A stretch of DNA of 64,000 nt, taken from Phragmites australis (lineage: Eukaryota > Streptophyta > Magnoliopsida > Poales > Poaceae). The DNA is taken from positions 33,887,819 through 33,951,818 of the forward strand of contig NC_084924.1 in the NCBI RefSeq assembly GCF_958298935.1. Direction: 5' to 3'. The notes under the pieces are model-generated. The model was not told where the DNA came from, searched no databases, and was given only the letters and a program-made list of their open reading frames with translations. A program made the position numbers and the translations under genes. Shown in pieces: positions 34,571-46,455 of this stretch. The stretch's first letter is position 1; the number at the start of each line of letters is the position of its first letter.

Positions 34571-37500
34571 ATGGCGTCCTTCCCGCCGCCGCCCACACTC
34601 CCTCCAGCGCCCGCGACTCCTTCACCCGCACCTCCGCCGCCTCCGCATCAGCATCAGCAGCAGCAGCAGCCGGGGTCCGCTCCGCCGCCGGCGGCTACGC
34701 TGCTGGTGCGGCACCTCCCGGAGGCGATCACGCAGGAGATGCTCTCCCACCTCTTCTCCCACTACGGAGCCACGTCCGTCCGCCCCTGTGCCGGTGGAAA
34801 GTACTCACCTCCTCCTTGTCACTTTTCTTGTTGGCTATGTTTGGTGTTCCACATGCTAAATTATTTGCAGTAGCGTGTGGTTTTAGCTAGTATAGCTGCT
34901 TAAATGATGCTGGAATGAACTATTGTATCATATATTCGGTGTCTCCTTGCGATATTTCTCGTTGGTAGAATTGTCTGTTGCTAAAACCATTTTTTTGCTG
35001 GTCGGTTGCAGGTTGAGGAATTGTGCATTTGTAGATTTTAGGGACGAGGCGGCGGCCAATCATGCACATTCGCTGTTGAACAGGTTCGTTTCATCAAGGA
35101 CATGCTCCATTAGATTATTTGCTATCTTTACTCCAAATTGGCTGCGGACACTGACCACATTTTCTCATGTCAATGTTGTGAATGATTATCCGTCATGTTC
35201 ATGTCACCTGATATGTCCTGCATTGCCTTGTTCGCTAAGGGATGGCTTTGCAGGTTGAGGTTCCTCGGGAAAGTGTTAATGGTTGAGAGAGCAAACCAGC
35301 CAAATACCAAGAATGCTTATGTGAAGCATCAAGACCAATCAGTGCATGGGGCATCCCAAGTACCAAGTATGAGTTCCCTAAATCAGACAAATCCTGCATC
35401 GTTTGCTGAACCAATTGCTCCAAAGCTTGGTGTGGACTATCCATTTCCTCCTCACCTTGAGTATGTTATCAGTTCACTGCTTCATTATTTGACATTTTGT
35501 CTTCCAATAGTCCTGTTAAGTCACCTAGCTGTTTCATAGATCTAGTGGAAATATTCTGTCCTGTAAGTTTAATAGTTTAAGAGGTTTAGTTGCCATCTTC
35601 GTATTGAGAACTTAGACTCCAACAGCCTAAGGCTAATTTTACCTGCGTATTCAATACGCTTTTTTTTCTTTTGTTTTGGCTAATTGTAAAATTGTCTCTC
35701 TGTTTTTACAACACGATGCTATGGGTTCATGAGAATTATGACTTGTGAGTTTTGTTATCTACGCCAGATTGTGAAGTAGTTCAAATTACTTCCGGACTCA
35801 AGGCCAATGAGCTGTCAGTGCAAAATATCTATGGCCCATTTACATAGTTTTCCAATTCGGTCAACCTGTTCTCTGCAGAAGCTCTTTCTGCTATACATTG
35901 TTGGCAATCATGATCCACCGCATTTGCTTGAGCTTGATCTGAGTGCCCTTCATTTTTCTAGGTATGCATATCCACCGCCAGATGGAAACATATTGACAAA
36001 TATTGTCAATGCTCTCATTGCTGTTCCACGATTCTACACCCAGGTTTATTAGGATTCCACCACACGCACTCCTCTGTTACCACTTGCATGGCATGATTCT
36101 GTGCCTACTTTTTGTATTCAGCATGAGCTGATGCACTTTGATCCATGCATTGTTCTTTTCACAGGTGTTGCATTTGATGAACAAGATGAATCTCCCAGCT
36201 CCATTTAGGATGGCATTACCCACTCCACCGTTACCATCACAAGTGCCAGCTCCTCCACATCCACCGCCACCACCGCAGCCTTCTACAACAGAGGAACTTC
36301 ATCCAGCTGATTTGTCTAGTGATGAGTCCGAGTTGGAATCATCTGATGTACGTGCTACTTTCACGCTTCTTGTTTTCACCTTGTAATGTCTCTGTGAGAT
36401 CATTCATGGACACTTAATTTATTGCAGGAAGATGTTGATAAACGGAAAAGTAAGTGTGCGAAGCATGAAGCAATTGTTGGTCCTGCAGTTGATAAAAGTG
36501 TTGCTCATGAAGCAGTTGGGCTGAAACCTGCTGGATTAGTTTCTAATGAGCTTCAAGTGATAAAAAAGAAAAACCCAGTACTTCAGGTTAACCATTCTTA
36601 GTTTCTTACCCATTAACTCAAAAGCTGAGTGCCTTGTCATTTTCTAACGCAATTGTTCTCTGCAGATAAAAATTGCCCCTAAGCCTACACGGAAGGAACC
36701 TCCTGTTCAAAGTACTACTGACAAGGAATTGGCATCAACAAATGAACAACTTGAAGAAAGACATTTTGTCACACCTCAGGAAATAGAGAAAGAGAAATTA
36801 CCACCGGAGGAGATTTTGTCTCTTCCTATGTTCAAGGTACATGAGTTTGCTTATGGAGTACTACCATGTCAACAGATATTTTTGGACGTTTTGATCATCA
36901 TGGCAATGATTTATTGAAGTAGTGATGCTATAGTGTAGCTTCCGAGTGATTATTATGAATATACACCATCATCAGTTTCTGAGTTCTTTTCATCTCTTGA
37001 TCTTGATGCTGGGACTCTAAGAGTTTGAAGAATGGTGATTTCACAAGCAGCCTTTTGATTTCGTTGGGTCATAAGTTGGCACTGTTATGTATTACACAAC
37101 AAGGTCTATTATGTCAATAGTCCACTGTGGCCATGTTTGTTGTTTATACTTTTTCTTTACTAACAACCAAATTCAACGTCGAACATTGTGTTATCTTTTC
37201 GCAGAATTACACTCCAGGGAATCCTGCTACTGTATTGTACATTAAGAACTTGGCGAAGGATGTCATTCATGATGACTTCTACTATGTCTTTGGTAAGCCT
37301 GCTTGAGACTGATTCTTTGTGCTCTTCACTCACTATAGTATTTTCTCAATTTCTCACTAAGTTCTGCAGGGTCTCTCTTCGAAAGCATGGACAATGCAAG
37401 ATCCGGTCTAAGTATCAAGTTAATGCAGGTCAGATGTGCACATCATTCATTTGTGTCCTTATCATTATCCAAAAGAATTTGTTCGCAGAAATCTATAAAT

Positions 37501-38071
37501 TTCTTTCCTCTGCACCCACTGTTTATCACAACAGCTGCTGTTGTTTGAGCCCATACAGTTTTAGTTGTTTCTGCCACCATGCACCTCATGCAATTGCGTT
37601 ATTCTGTTTTTTCTTTGCTCCAGGAGGGACGGATGCGTGGCCAAGCCTTTGTGACATTTCCCACGGTTGAACTTGCTCAATGTGCACTGGTTAGTGACTA
37701 TCGACATCATCCATGGATAATCGATCTAATTGCAGTGACTGTCATCTAACTTCTCCAAACACCAAACTTAGTCACCACCGTGAAACTTTGTTTAAAGTTG
37801 CCATAATACATCTGAATGTGGGGGAAAAAAGGAAAAACAATAAATGACATTATTTGTCTAAAGACAAAGTGCATCAGCTGCACTTCCAGGGAATATTTTA
37901 TTTGATCCTAGCTAGTTCTATGATTCTTTGTTATTGAATCCACGAGAACCATGAATGCTAAACAATGTCTCATTTATGGTTTTGCAGAACCTAGTACATG
38001 GCTATGTGTTCAAAGGCAAACCAATGATCATACAATTCGGTAGAAATCCTGCTGCTAACAAAGCTTCCTAG
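34571..38071 (+). CDS. SNRNP65: U11/U12 small nuclear ribonucleoprotein 65-kDa protein (RNPC3-like)
   Basis: Component of the U11/U12 di-snRNP of the minor spliceosome, which bridges U11 and U12 by binding U12 snRNA. Eleven exons with GT-AG introns and consistent phases: 34571-34800, 35012-35083, 35254-35460, 35962-36043, 36165-36347, 36428-36586, 36666-36836, 37205-37292, 37370-37428, 37624-37689, 37988-38071; 466 aa, close to the Arabidopsis length of about 440. Pro- and Gln-rich N-terminus; RRM1 (about residues 37-110: TLLVRHLPEAIT, RNP1-like LRNCAFVDF); Pro-rich and acidic middle (SSDESELESSD); RRM2 near the C-terminus (ATVLYIKNLAKD, RGQAFVTFPT). The start is the first in-frame ATG of this reading. 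No stop or frameshift was seen, so it is probably functional. MULE-2 and a copia element flank it closely. Confidence 0.92.
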
Positions 38072-38537
38072 GATGAGATGCTTTTCTTGTTTCCAGATTT
38101 TGACGCATTTAGAAGCTGGTAGGGTTGTAAAGTGGCACCAAGATGTTGTGGGTATCTACATCAGGTATCTGCAGGCTGGAATATTTGAGTATCACCATTG
38201 GGTTGAGGTTGGTTTGATTGATTCCTTACAGAGTGTAATTTGCTAATTGACTTGCTTTGTTGCTAGGTGTTTGGTAAGGAAGAACATCTGTTATTTCAGT
38301 TCACTTAACATTAAAATGTAACTGTTAGTTGTATTGTTTGGCTTTAGATTTCTGGGGAGATCTGAAAGAAGAGAATGCAAGGAATAAAACCCCCTTTTGG
38401 GGACCTTTGGTTGTGTTGTTCACTCTCCCCAGGAAAACAGATGCTACTGTTCTCTGTAACTGTATAAGGATCACCACCAACTGGTTTGCATGCTATAATG
38501 AGCGTGTACTTAAGGGTGAAGAGCTGGTGATTCAGAC
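38072..38537 (+). other. 3' region of the U11/U12-65K gene
   Basis: Sequence between the stop codon and the copia insertion, probably 3' UTR and downstream flank. It continues beyond the copia element at 43179 (ATGACACAGATACAGG). An open frame at 38329-38562 has no recognisable domain and is not called. Confidence 0.5.
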
Positions 38538-38785
38538 TGAGAATTCTTCTATTTGGCTATAAGGACCCCTGTCGGTCCCTTCGTGTTATATAGGGCTGAA
38601 ACGCCTGAGAGGATTGCGTCGTCGTGTAGTTCAAGAATAGCAGGCTAGGTCAGTTTCCAATTATACATTTAAACAATCTATCCTTTCTATCTAAACATAG
38701 CCCGGTCTGATTTTCCTAATAATATATGTCGGCTTTATATAACTGAATAAATTCTATGTATCAAAAACCGAGTCTATCTCTAACA
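38538..38785 (-). repeat. copia 3' LTR
   Basis: Plus-strand ends TGAGAATTC and TCTAACA. It pairs with 42917-43173. Confidence 0.92.
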
Positions 38786-41700
38786 TTATCTCTCAATCAC
38801 AACTTGTTTAAGTTGAGATTGCATCTGAATTGTTCAAGCTATTTCAGTGGAAGTGGCTTTGTGAATCCATCTGCGATCTCTTGAAGACACAAGCCTAATA
38901 TCCAACAACTTGTATTTCACTCTTTCTCTAACAAAGTGATGATCCACTCAATATGTTTTGTACGGGCATGAAAAACATGATTATATGAGAGATATGTTGC
39001 ACCGATATTATCACATCATACCTTTGCCATAGATGGACCTTTTACACCTAGTTCTTTGAGAAGAGTTTGTACCCTTATGATTTTGGCTGTGGCATTAACC
39101 GTTGACTTGTATTCTGCTTCTGTATTTAATCTAGACATAGTTGTTTATTTTTTAGTACTCCATGAAATAAGATTTTTTTTCTTAAGAAAACAGCAAAACC
39201 TCATGTTGATCTTTGATCATCTAAACATCATGCCCAATCTGCATCAGAAAAGGTAGAGACAAGCATGGATGATGACTTACTTATCTTTAAACCAATTCCC
39301 AGAGTATGCTTCAAATATCTGAGGATCCTTTTAACTGTTATCCAATGGATAATGGTTGGAGCATGCAGATATTGACAAACCTTATTAACTGAGAAGGATA
39401 TATCAGGTCTGGTTAGAGTCAAATACTATAATACTCCGACAATGCTTTGATACCTTGTGCTATTTTCAGGTCGAAGCTTCTCTCCTTGAGCTATAAGCTT
39501 GTATGCCGTTGACATGGGTGTATTAACTGGTTTGCAATTGTACATCTACGCCTTCTTCAATAAATCGGTTGTATACTTTTCTTGAGTCAATGGAATACAT
39601 ATTGTGCCTTCTTGACTTCAATTCCTAAAAAATAGTGCAATTCACCCAAATCTTTTAGAGGAAATTCAACCAAGGGCTGATGTAGCATCTGTATTAGAGC
39701 TGGCAACAATTATGTCATCAACATATATGAGCATAAAAATGACAGTGCTTCCTTTTCTAAAGAAAAATAATGATGTGTCAGCCTTAGAAGGAGTAAAACC
39801 AAGCTGTTGCAGCTTCTCACTAAGTCTGGAGTACCACGCTCTTAGTGTTTAGCCCATACAAAGACTTATCCAACTTACACACATAATTCTTGAGTTGCTG
39901 ATCTTCATACCTAAGAGGTTGTTTCATATACACATCTTCCTTAAGAACACCATGAAGAAAAGTGTTCTGTACATCAAGTTGGTGAAGATTCCATCCATTT
40001 GCAATGGCAATAAACAAAACTATCATGATGGATCCAGCCTTAACAACAAGGCTAAAAGTGTCTTCATAATCGATCTCATAGCTTTGTTTTAAACTTTTTG
40101 CTACTAAACGAGCCTTATATCTATCAATACTTCCATCATCCTTTCTTTTAATTTTGTAGACCCACTTGCAATCGATCAAATTCATTCTATTCTTGGGAGA
40201 AACAAGATGCCATGTTTTGTTTCCTTAAGTGCTATGTACTATGCATCCATAGCATCTTTCCAATTCTTATCTTGCAGAGCCTCTTCTAAGTTACGTGGTT
40301 CGCCATTAGAAGCAAGGAACCCATATCTAACAAGCCCATATGTATACTTGACTCGGCCATCAGTAAAAATAACAGGTTGAACAATACTTCTTTGTGATCT
40401 TTTCACTGGTCATGTTGTGAGATTGGTGTTACAACAACATGAGAGGGAGGTACTGAATTTGAGGTTGTACTGTCATCTTCAGAACTCGGCATAGGAGAGG
40501 AATTACTCGGCAGTTCAGGTTCAACTTTAAGAGTTGGGGTATAAGGCTTGAGGCATCGAATGTATACTCTGGTAATAGGTGGTCGAGCTTCTATTGCAGC
40601 CAAGCCTTTTTGATGTGCCAAGCTCAAAAATAACCGGTGCAGGAGCTTCAACTTCAGGAGTGGATTTCTGTTCTGAAAAGATTTCTGCAACATCATCTAA
40701 TTCAACATGATTAGTAGGACGGTTAGTAGATTGATCAGACACATTTTCACCCCCTTGATCAATAGGATTCAACAACTCTTTTGGAAGAGAAGGATCTCAG
40801 TTCATAGTCTAGCTCCTGCATTTGGATGAAGATGAGCAAAGGGGAAAACATGCTCAGTAAAAACAGCATCTCTAGATATATAAATTCTCCTAGTTGAAAT
40901 ATATAGACACTCGAACCCTTTATGCATATTGTTATATCCAAGAAAGGCATATTGTTTGGAGTGAAACTGAAGTTTGCGAGAATTATAAGAATAAAAATTG
41001 GGCCAACACGCACACCCAAAAATCTGAAGAGATGAATAATCATGAGTGATATTATGTAAATGTTCCAAAGGAATTATTCCAAAGAATAGTTTTGCTTGGT
41101 GTGCAGTTGATGAGATAAGTGGCAGCAATGAAGGTTTCGTCCCAGAATTTGAGAGGCATTGAGGCATGAGGAAGAAGGGAAAGATCAACCTCAACTATGT
41201 GCCTATGTTTGTGTTCAGCTGTGCCATTTTGTTGATGAGTGTGAGGACAAGATACTCGATGGGATATACCGATTTTTTGAAAGAAAGGACTGAGTTTTTC
41301 ATATTCACCACCCTAGTCGGTCTGAACAGATTTAATTCCTATTAAACAATCTTTCCACAAGGTTCTGAAACTCATGAAATTTATGAAAGACCTCAGATTT
41401 ATTTTTCAACAAATAGATCATCAATCAAACTGACATAGTATTTATTCCTGCCCACAAATTCTAGAGCAGGTCCCCACACATGAGAGAAAATAAGTTCTAA
41501 TGGTAGACTAGATTCACTACGAGATCTAAAAAAAAAGGTAACTGATGGCTCTTTGCCTACTGACAGGCATCACAAACTGAGCCCTTATTTGACTCCGAAG
41601 AACAAGAAAGTTTATTTTTACTAATGGCATACTGAATAACAGATGGAGATGCATGACCTAGCCGACTATGCCACAGCGACAGTGATGGCTTTAACACACC

Positions 41701-42917
41701 ATAGACTTGTTTTCTTGGGCTGATGGCTTTAGCAGCTTTAGGAACATGAAGGATGTTTCTTAGATGAAGATCACATTTAGGGGTATGAATACGTGAATGA
41801 CCAATGTGCATAATGTCCATACCTGCTCCATTGGTAGCATGAATCTGGTCTCCACCTCCATACCTATCGCACATCATCAGCTTATCAAGCTCGCTGGTGA
41901 TGTGGTCGGTGGCGCCCATGTCGGTGTACTAGTTGGTGTCGACGCCATAGGAAGTGGTGGCTGATGCTGTTGTTCTCTCGTTTGGGACGAAATTAGCATC
42001 AAACCTATGCCAACAGATCTCAACCGTGTGCCCTTCTTCCGTAGCTAGCACGTAGGACGATTGTCTTCTTCATTGCCTAGACGGTTTGAAGTGTAGTTGT
42101 GGTGGTTGTTGCCATGGCCACCATTGCCACAGCCATCACCACCATTGTTGGGGCCACCATTGCCACGGCTGCGGCCATGACCTCTCTGGAAACCACGCTG
42201 AAAGCCTCCGCGTCCGTGCATAGCAGAATTGGTAGAGGACTACAACGATCCGCCTTGTAGCAGCTGAATCTGTTGCTCAAAACTGAGGAGTTGGGAGTAA
42301 ATCTCTCCAACTGAGATTGGTTGTAGACGCCCAACCAGGCTCGACATGATTGGATTGTACTCCATGTCGAGGCCAGAGAGGATGTAGGAGATCAGTTCTT
42401 CTTCATCTAGCAGTTTCCCAGCAGATGCCATCTCATCTACTAGTGTCTTTATCTTGCCGATATACTCGTCCACACTCATATTGCCCTTGTGAGTTGTGGC
42501 CAGGGTTATGCACATGTTCACTGATCGCGCACGAGTCTGCGAGGAGAACATGCCCTCAATCGCCTGCCAGACTTCAACCGCTATTTTCTTGTCAGTGACG
42601 TGGATGAGAATTTCCCTGGTCAGGGAAGACAGTAGATAGCTGAGGATCTACTGATCCTTGGCCACCCATTGAATGTGCTTAGGATTGGGAATCTTGATCG
42701 TCTTCTCTCCTTGTTTGACCTCAATCTCCTCTATCGGCGCCTTTGAGGTTCCATCAAGAAACCCCATCATCAGGGTGCCGCGGATAGTGGGTAGGACTTG
42801 CACCTTCCACAACATGTGATTCGACTTGGTTAGCTTCTCTATCGTAGGGACAGCAAAGGGAAAAATAAAGGGAGAAGAGGAGGAGCTCACCATAGATGAG
42901 GTTGGCTCTGGTACCAT
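38786..42917 (-). pseudogene. copia gag-pol polyprotein, decayed
   Basis: Blocks on the minus strand: gag (42917-42240; WKVQVLPTIRGTLMMGFLDG, then DEMASAGKLLDEEELISYIL); degraded zinc knuckle (about 42060-42000, GHTVEICWHRFDA); protease motif DMGATDHIT near 41920, where D-T/S-G is expected; integrase HHCC region (41690-41560, LWHSRLGHAS, CDACQ) and core to 40760; reverse transcriptase (40185-39820, KWVYKIKRKDDGSIDRYKAR, NTFLHGVLKEDVYMKQP); RT/RNase H junction (39422-39228, [15 protein letters not shown]); RNase H tail with ADGFTKPL near 38870. Stops such as that at 42648 and frameshifts separate most domains. Confidence 0.88.
42904..42916 (-). other. Primer-binding site, initiator tRNA-Met
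   Basis: The minus strand reads TGGTACCAGAGCC directly after the 5' LTR, one base different from the usual TGGTATCAGAGCC. Confidence 0.88.
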
Positions 42918-43173
42918 GAGAATTCCTCTATTTGGCTATAAGGACCCTTGTCGGTCCCTTCGTGTTATATAGGGCTGAAACGCCCGAGAGGATTACAAGG
43001 AGGGCACCGCTTTGTAGTTCAAGAATAGCAAGCTAGGTCGGTTTTCAATTATACAATTAAACAATATATCTTTTCTATCTAAATATAGCCCAGTCTGACT
43101 TTCCTGATAATACACGGTAGTTTTACATAACTGAATAGATTCTATGTATCAAAAACCGAGTCTATCTCTAACA
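42917..43173 (-). repeat. copia 5' LTR
   Basis: Ends TG...CA. It contains the same GGCTATAAGGACCC and TTATATAGGGCTGAAACGCC blocks as the 3' LTR, the latter a likely TATA region in neither orientation proven. Confidence 0.92.
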
Positions 43174-44266
43174 CAGACATGACACAGATACAGGTTTTGC
43201 AGTGGTTCTCTTTTGTGGAAAGTAATCGCATCAGTGGAAGAACAGGAGCTGAATGTTTATCAGCTAGCTACTTGTAGCATTAGTTTGCCCTCTCTGGTTG
43301 TAAAATCTTGCACTAGTTGCTGCCGTACAATTTTTCTAGGATTTTTTGTTTTGTTTTTGCTATTAGCAAACATCCTAGTTTTGCTTCTGCTTCGTGTTTT
43401 ATCAACTTCTGTTTTTGCCATCTGTTTTGCGTTTTGCTGGTGTTTTTGCCACTTCAGCTGTTTTTCCAATGGCAAACACGAAAAACAAATTGCAAAACCG
43501 ATAGAAAAAAACGAGCAACAAATTGCAAAATCAATGGCAGAAACGAAAAACATATGGCAAAAACAAACAACAAATTGCAAAATCAGTGGCAAAAACGAAA
43601 AATGATAAAACATGGCAGAAGCAATGAGTGCTGCTCGTAGGAATGCCAGGAGATACTGGGTAGTGCATGAGTGCTGCTCGTAGGAGTGGGAAGCTTTAGA
43701 ATGGCCGCGGTTAATTAAGAAGCCAAGTTTTGGTGCCTGATATCTTGACCGTATCTGGCCACAAAACTGCGTAAGCTAGAAAGAAAACTGCGCAACCTTA
43801 CCCTTTTTCGACGAAAAGAAAACTTTCTCTGGAACATGATTAGCTAATAAAAGATTTCAAGAAGACATTTACCGATAATCCTAGAGTAATCATCTCATCA
43901 GGTCTTAAAATAGACGACTTGTACCATCCATATCTGCCATGCTATCAATAGAGAGCTACGGCTACTGCGAGTGCGCTACCGCTCATTATCCCATCATCCT
44001 TTTATCCAAAACCGGCTACGATGGATCGGAGCTACCACTGAGCACTGAGACTCGCCACAGGATAGCATCTATATCCAATTGGTTTACTAAAGATAGCAGT
44101 GGCCTAGTTCACTTCAAGGGACTAAAAACCGGTAGACATTACCAACACCCAAATACTGCTAAACATAGGAGGCAACAAGGGAGGATAATCCTCGACCAAA
44201 GATCACAACCTCCATCTAGATTGCCAAGTTTGTTGACCTGTGATCTCAACTCCAACATATCCATCT

Positions 44267-44482
44267 TATTTCAGATTCACTCCACACCATCACATGGAGG
44301 TGGAAGTAGAACGGCACATACTCGACCAAGCGGCTTATTTGGTCTAATTCCAGGGATCCTTTGCATCTTTTGATTATTTCAGATTCACTCCACACCATCA
44401 CATGGAGGTGGAAGTAGAACGGCACATACTCGACCAAGCGGCTTATTTGGTCTAATTCCAGGGATCCTTTGCATCTTTTGAT
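44267..44482. repeat. Perfect 108-bp tandem duplication
   Basis: Two identical adjacent copies, each starting TTATTTCAGATTCACTCCAC; no difference was seen between them. A very recent event or assembly artefact. Confidence 0.93.
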
Positions 44483-45286
44483 TCTAATATCATCTAGAAG
44501 ACTAAGACCGAAAACAAATAAATATTTTTTGCTTGGATCCTCATTCAAAACAAAATCTTCACTGTAGATAATCTGGTTATCAGAGGTTGATCACATAACC
44601 CACAATGCTCCTTATGCCAAATCAGTTAGAGATAGTACATCACCTTTGCCTTAATTGCCCCTTCACCACTGAGGTCCGATCTCAAGTTCTCTTCGCCTTC
44701 CGCCTCCTCATATCTAGGATTTGCTGAACCAATCACTACATAATTGGTGGTATGCAGTTTCAATAGCCACACCGACACACATTGTCATGATCTTAATAGG
44801 TCCCTTATCTACACCATGTAGAATGCATGGAAGGAACACAATTGATGTATTTTCTAGAACCTAACTCAACTAAACAACTAGATAAAGTAGCGATACTCAC
44901 TATTGTCGATACAAGGTAAGAAGATAAACATTATTTTTATACGAGTGAGAAGTCTTATTTTTGACGTGCGGTCTTAACCGCCATATTGTGTTTTTTCATT
45001 CCCATATATAACATAGCGGGTCACTCTTCGGTATTCTTAACTATTGTAATTCAGTTTTATTCTTCTTCTTAATTTAATCCGGCAGAGCTCTGCCTCCTCC
45101 GAAACAAGGGAGGATAGTTCACCGTTGAAAAGTAAAAGGAAAAAGAAAAAAGAAAAAACCGTTCATGTCAGCAGCTCGTTTGCTGGAACTATCGGCTTAT
45201 TTTACCTCAAATATAAACAGGACCTTTAGCAGGTTAAATTGAACACCCATATGTTAACCTCTAGAAAAGTTTCAGAAAGTTTAAAT

Positions 45287-45502
45287 AGCAATACTAAGTT
45301 TTAACATTAAACAGGTATGGTGACTTCCCTATAGCGATTAGTCCAAGTAGAGGTGACGTGCAACCAACCCAAAATTCAAAGATTAGTAGCTAATAGCAAT
45401 ACTAAGTTTTAACATTAAACAGGTATGGTGACTTCCCTATAGCGATTAGTCCAAGTAGAGGTGACGTGCAACCAACCTAAAATTCAAAGATTAGTTGCTA
45501 AG
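45287..45502. repeat. Near-perfect 108-bp tandem duplication
   Basis: Copies start with AGCAATACTAAGTTTTAACA at 45287 and 45395, with about two or three substitutions near the distal end. Confidence 0.92.
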
Positions 45503-46031
45503 TGTCAGTACATTAAGGAACATAGAAGACATTGAAGAAACATCGAAGATGCTAAACATTAAGTATAAATTTAAGATATAGATATATAGATGTACATAAA
45601 AATATTTATTGAATAAATACGTCAGTAGCGGTACTGTACTTTGATTTTAGATGATATCTAGAAAAGAAAGAGAAAACTATCTAATATTTTTCCTTTAATT
45701 TTTTATTTTTATTAGTAAAACGGATCTCGTATCAATAGCCAATAACAAGGCTCAGAGTGAGAGTGGATGACAAAAGTAGATAAATTATTTTTTTAAAAGA
45801 AATATTAGATAAAAGTAGAGGAAGAGAAGATGTTATACAATAACTAACTCATATTTTATATATTAGTTCAAAGATTATCATGCATAGAAATAGGTGGCAC
45901 CCCGGGAAAACGGAACAAGAAAAACGAAAAACAAAAATGCGTCACCAGCAAAACCGGCGGTCGTGGGCCACCCACCTCGATTTCGCTGTAATATGGGCCA
46001 CAACCTCATCCTTGACAAAAAGCATTTGCGC

Positions 46032-46200
46032 CACGTGTCCCGTCGGTCCCTCCCACACACGTGGCGCCTCGCCCTCCTATAACCACGGCTGCCTGACATG
46101 TGAGCCCCACAACCGTTTAGTATTCTTATCCAGAATATATCCACTCCGAAAATACATAACACAAGCGAGCGAAAAATACCGGGGCTTTACTTTCCACGTG
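46032..46200 (+). promoter_or_regulatory. Three CACGTG (G-box) elements upstream of thioredoxin gene
   Basis: CACGTG at 46032-46037 (in GCCACGTGTC), 46058-46063 (in ACACGTGGCG) and 46195-46200 (in CCACGTGGCA). G-boxes are bound by bZIP, PIF and HY5 factors and are common in light-regulated plastid genes. They lie 256-424 bp before the ATG. Confidence 0.6.
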
Positions 46201-46455
46201 GCAACCATCTGGCGGCCTATTGCCTCGGGAGGGACGGAGGGTGCGAGGGAGTTGCCTGGAAGAGAAAAAAGAAATATGCGGCGATTTTTCGCCTCGCGTT
46301 GCTTTTTATCCGTGGGCCTCCTTTTTAAAACGCGCTTACTACTTTTCTTCGCCGCTTCCCCAGCCCCCTCTCCTCTCTCCTCTCTCCTCTCTTCTGTTGC
46401 GTTCCTCTTCTCTCCTCTCCCTCTCTCTAGCGCGGTGTTTCGAGCGTGGTTGGCC

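Larger units (their letters stand above)
38538..43173 (-). mobile_element. Complete but mutated Ty1/copia element
   Basis: Two LTRs (38538-38785 and 42917-43173) flank a minus-strand gag-pol. A perfect 5-bp target duplication CAGAC lies at 38533-38537 and 43174-43178. Order on the minus strand: 5' LTR, initiator tRNA-Met primer site, gag, protease, integrase, reverse transcriptase, RNase H, 3' LTR, which is the copia order. It is only 4.6 kb, about full length for small copia lineages. The LTRs differ at many sites, with one segment replaced near 38620/43000, so the insertion is not recent. Confidence 0.93.
43174..46455. other. Intergenic region with low-complexity and two 108-bp duplications
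   Basis: Holds a T-rich then A-rich segment (43325-43610), two separate 108-bp tandem duplications (44267-44482 and 45287-45502) and AT-rich DNA (45500-45880). The upstream region of the thioredoxin gene starts at about 45890. No further gene was recognised; open frames at 43939-44373 and 45880-46455 lack domains. Confidence 0.6.

Noticed and set aside
37188..37670. 160-aa frame in the U11/U12-65K gene
   Set aside because: Reads through introns in a frame other than that of the RRM2 exons; splice sites and the RRM motif define the real reading.
38329..38562. 77-aa frame before the copia LTR
   Set aside because: It ends inside the LTR, so it is not a conserved unit; likely 3' UTR of the spliceosomal gene.
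45880..46455. In-frame upstream extension of the thioredoxin frame (ATG at 45880)
   Set aside because: It covers G-boxes and pyrimidine-rich promoter DNA; the ATG at 46456 has a good context and is followed by a transit-peptide-like sequence.
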